Source of the DNA: Cupriavidus sp. 2SB
Lineage (GTDB): Bacteria; Pseudomonadota; Gammaproteobacteria; Burkholderiales; Burkholderiaceae
Direction of reading: 5' to 3'
Assembly: GCF_005503625.1 (NCBI RefSeq)
Contig: NZ_SCMX01000006.1
Location: 62,001-126,000, forward strand
Length of the DNA stretch: 64,000 nucleotides
This document shows, piece by piece, positions 63,912 to 64,000 of this stretch. The notes below the pieces were generated by a model. The model was not told the DNA's origin and did not search any database. It saw only the letters and a list, made by a program, of their open reading frames with translations. Made by a program: the position numbers and the translations under genes. Each line of letters begins with the position of its first letter. The stretch's first letter is position 1.

Positions 63912-64000
63912 TATTCGATCGTCTCATCTAGGCAGAATCTCACGTCATTGGCCCGAAGACAGGTGGCTTCGAGCTCGTAGCTCGCGGCGAGTGCGGCCAA
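63911..64000 (-). CDS. C-terminal end of an unidentified protein, coupled to gloB
   Basis: The minus-strand frame is open from the window edge for 29 codons to a TAA at 63911-63913 that overlaps the gloB start as TAATG. It reads LAALAASYELEATCLRANDV and RFCLDETIE. Too little is seen to name it. Confidence 0.55.
   Translation of the reverse strand: MAALAASYELEATCLRANDVRFCLDETIE

Overview
The window looks like a chromosomal or chromid segment of a high-GC betaproteobacterium of the Burkholderiaceae, most like Cupriavidus or Ralstonia. The signs are a Bug/TctC binding protein, a Burkholderia-type porin, a glutathione-dependent formaldehyde pathway, many LysR/GntR/LacI/MerR/TetR regulators and a GC-rich core with GC-rich REP-like repeats. 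The genus is inferred; there is no rRNA or other marker gene in the window.

Bases 1-15,000 are mostly ordinary metabolism: the end of a GntP permease, a branched-chain-type ABC transporter whose binding protein is split from livHMGF by a PQQ-type dehydrogenase and a cytochrome c, an aldo/keto reductase, an MFS protein, frmA-frmB, a nucleotidyltransferase toxin with XRE antitoxin flanked by two near-identical 125-bp repeats, a flavin reductase and metQ. Bases 15,244-20,784 encode one very large hybrid: a kinase-like domain that has lost key residues, an ATPase module, GAF, PAS and a histidine kinase.

Bases 20,781-32,150 form a coherent organosulfonate catabolic cluster. On the minus strand lie genes resembling hpsN, two further dehydrogenases, a transporter, suyA, suyB, slcC, comC, a Bug protein and a GntR regulator, with a divergent LacI regulator. 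I read this as uptake of 2,3-dihydroxypropane-1-sulfonate (DHPS), oxidation to sulfolactate, stereo-inversion of sulfolactate through sulfopyruvate, and cleavage to pyruvate plus sulfite. Two matching palindromes lie between the LacI gene and the operon.

Bases 32,200-41,900 hold a Tn7-like transposition module in an unusual order: unknown gene, TnsC-like, TniQ, TnsA-like, TniQ, remnant of a second tnsB, then complete tnsB. TnsB keeps a perfect D-35-E spacing, but the TnsC-like protein appears to have lost both Walker motifs. Repeats at 32,222-32,382 probably mark one end; I could not find the other. A 626-residue tyrosine recombinase follows (42,072-43,952), then an AT-richer island to about 49,800 with poorly conserved small genes, a membrane gene interrupted by an amber codon, a LexA-boxed zinc-ribbon gene and an H-NS-like gene.

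Bases 49,814-64,000 return to catabolic modules: an AbgB-like amidohydrolase with porin, LysR and MFS; a solitary adenine methyltransferase; a MerR regulator with matching boxes before itself and an Old Yellow Enzyme gene; a cupin, SDR and hydrolase set with a TetR regulator; an IS66 remnant; and gloB.
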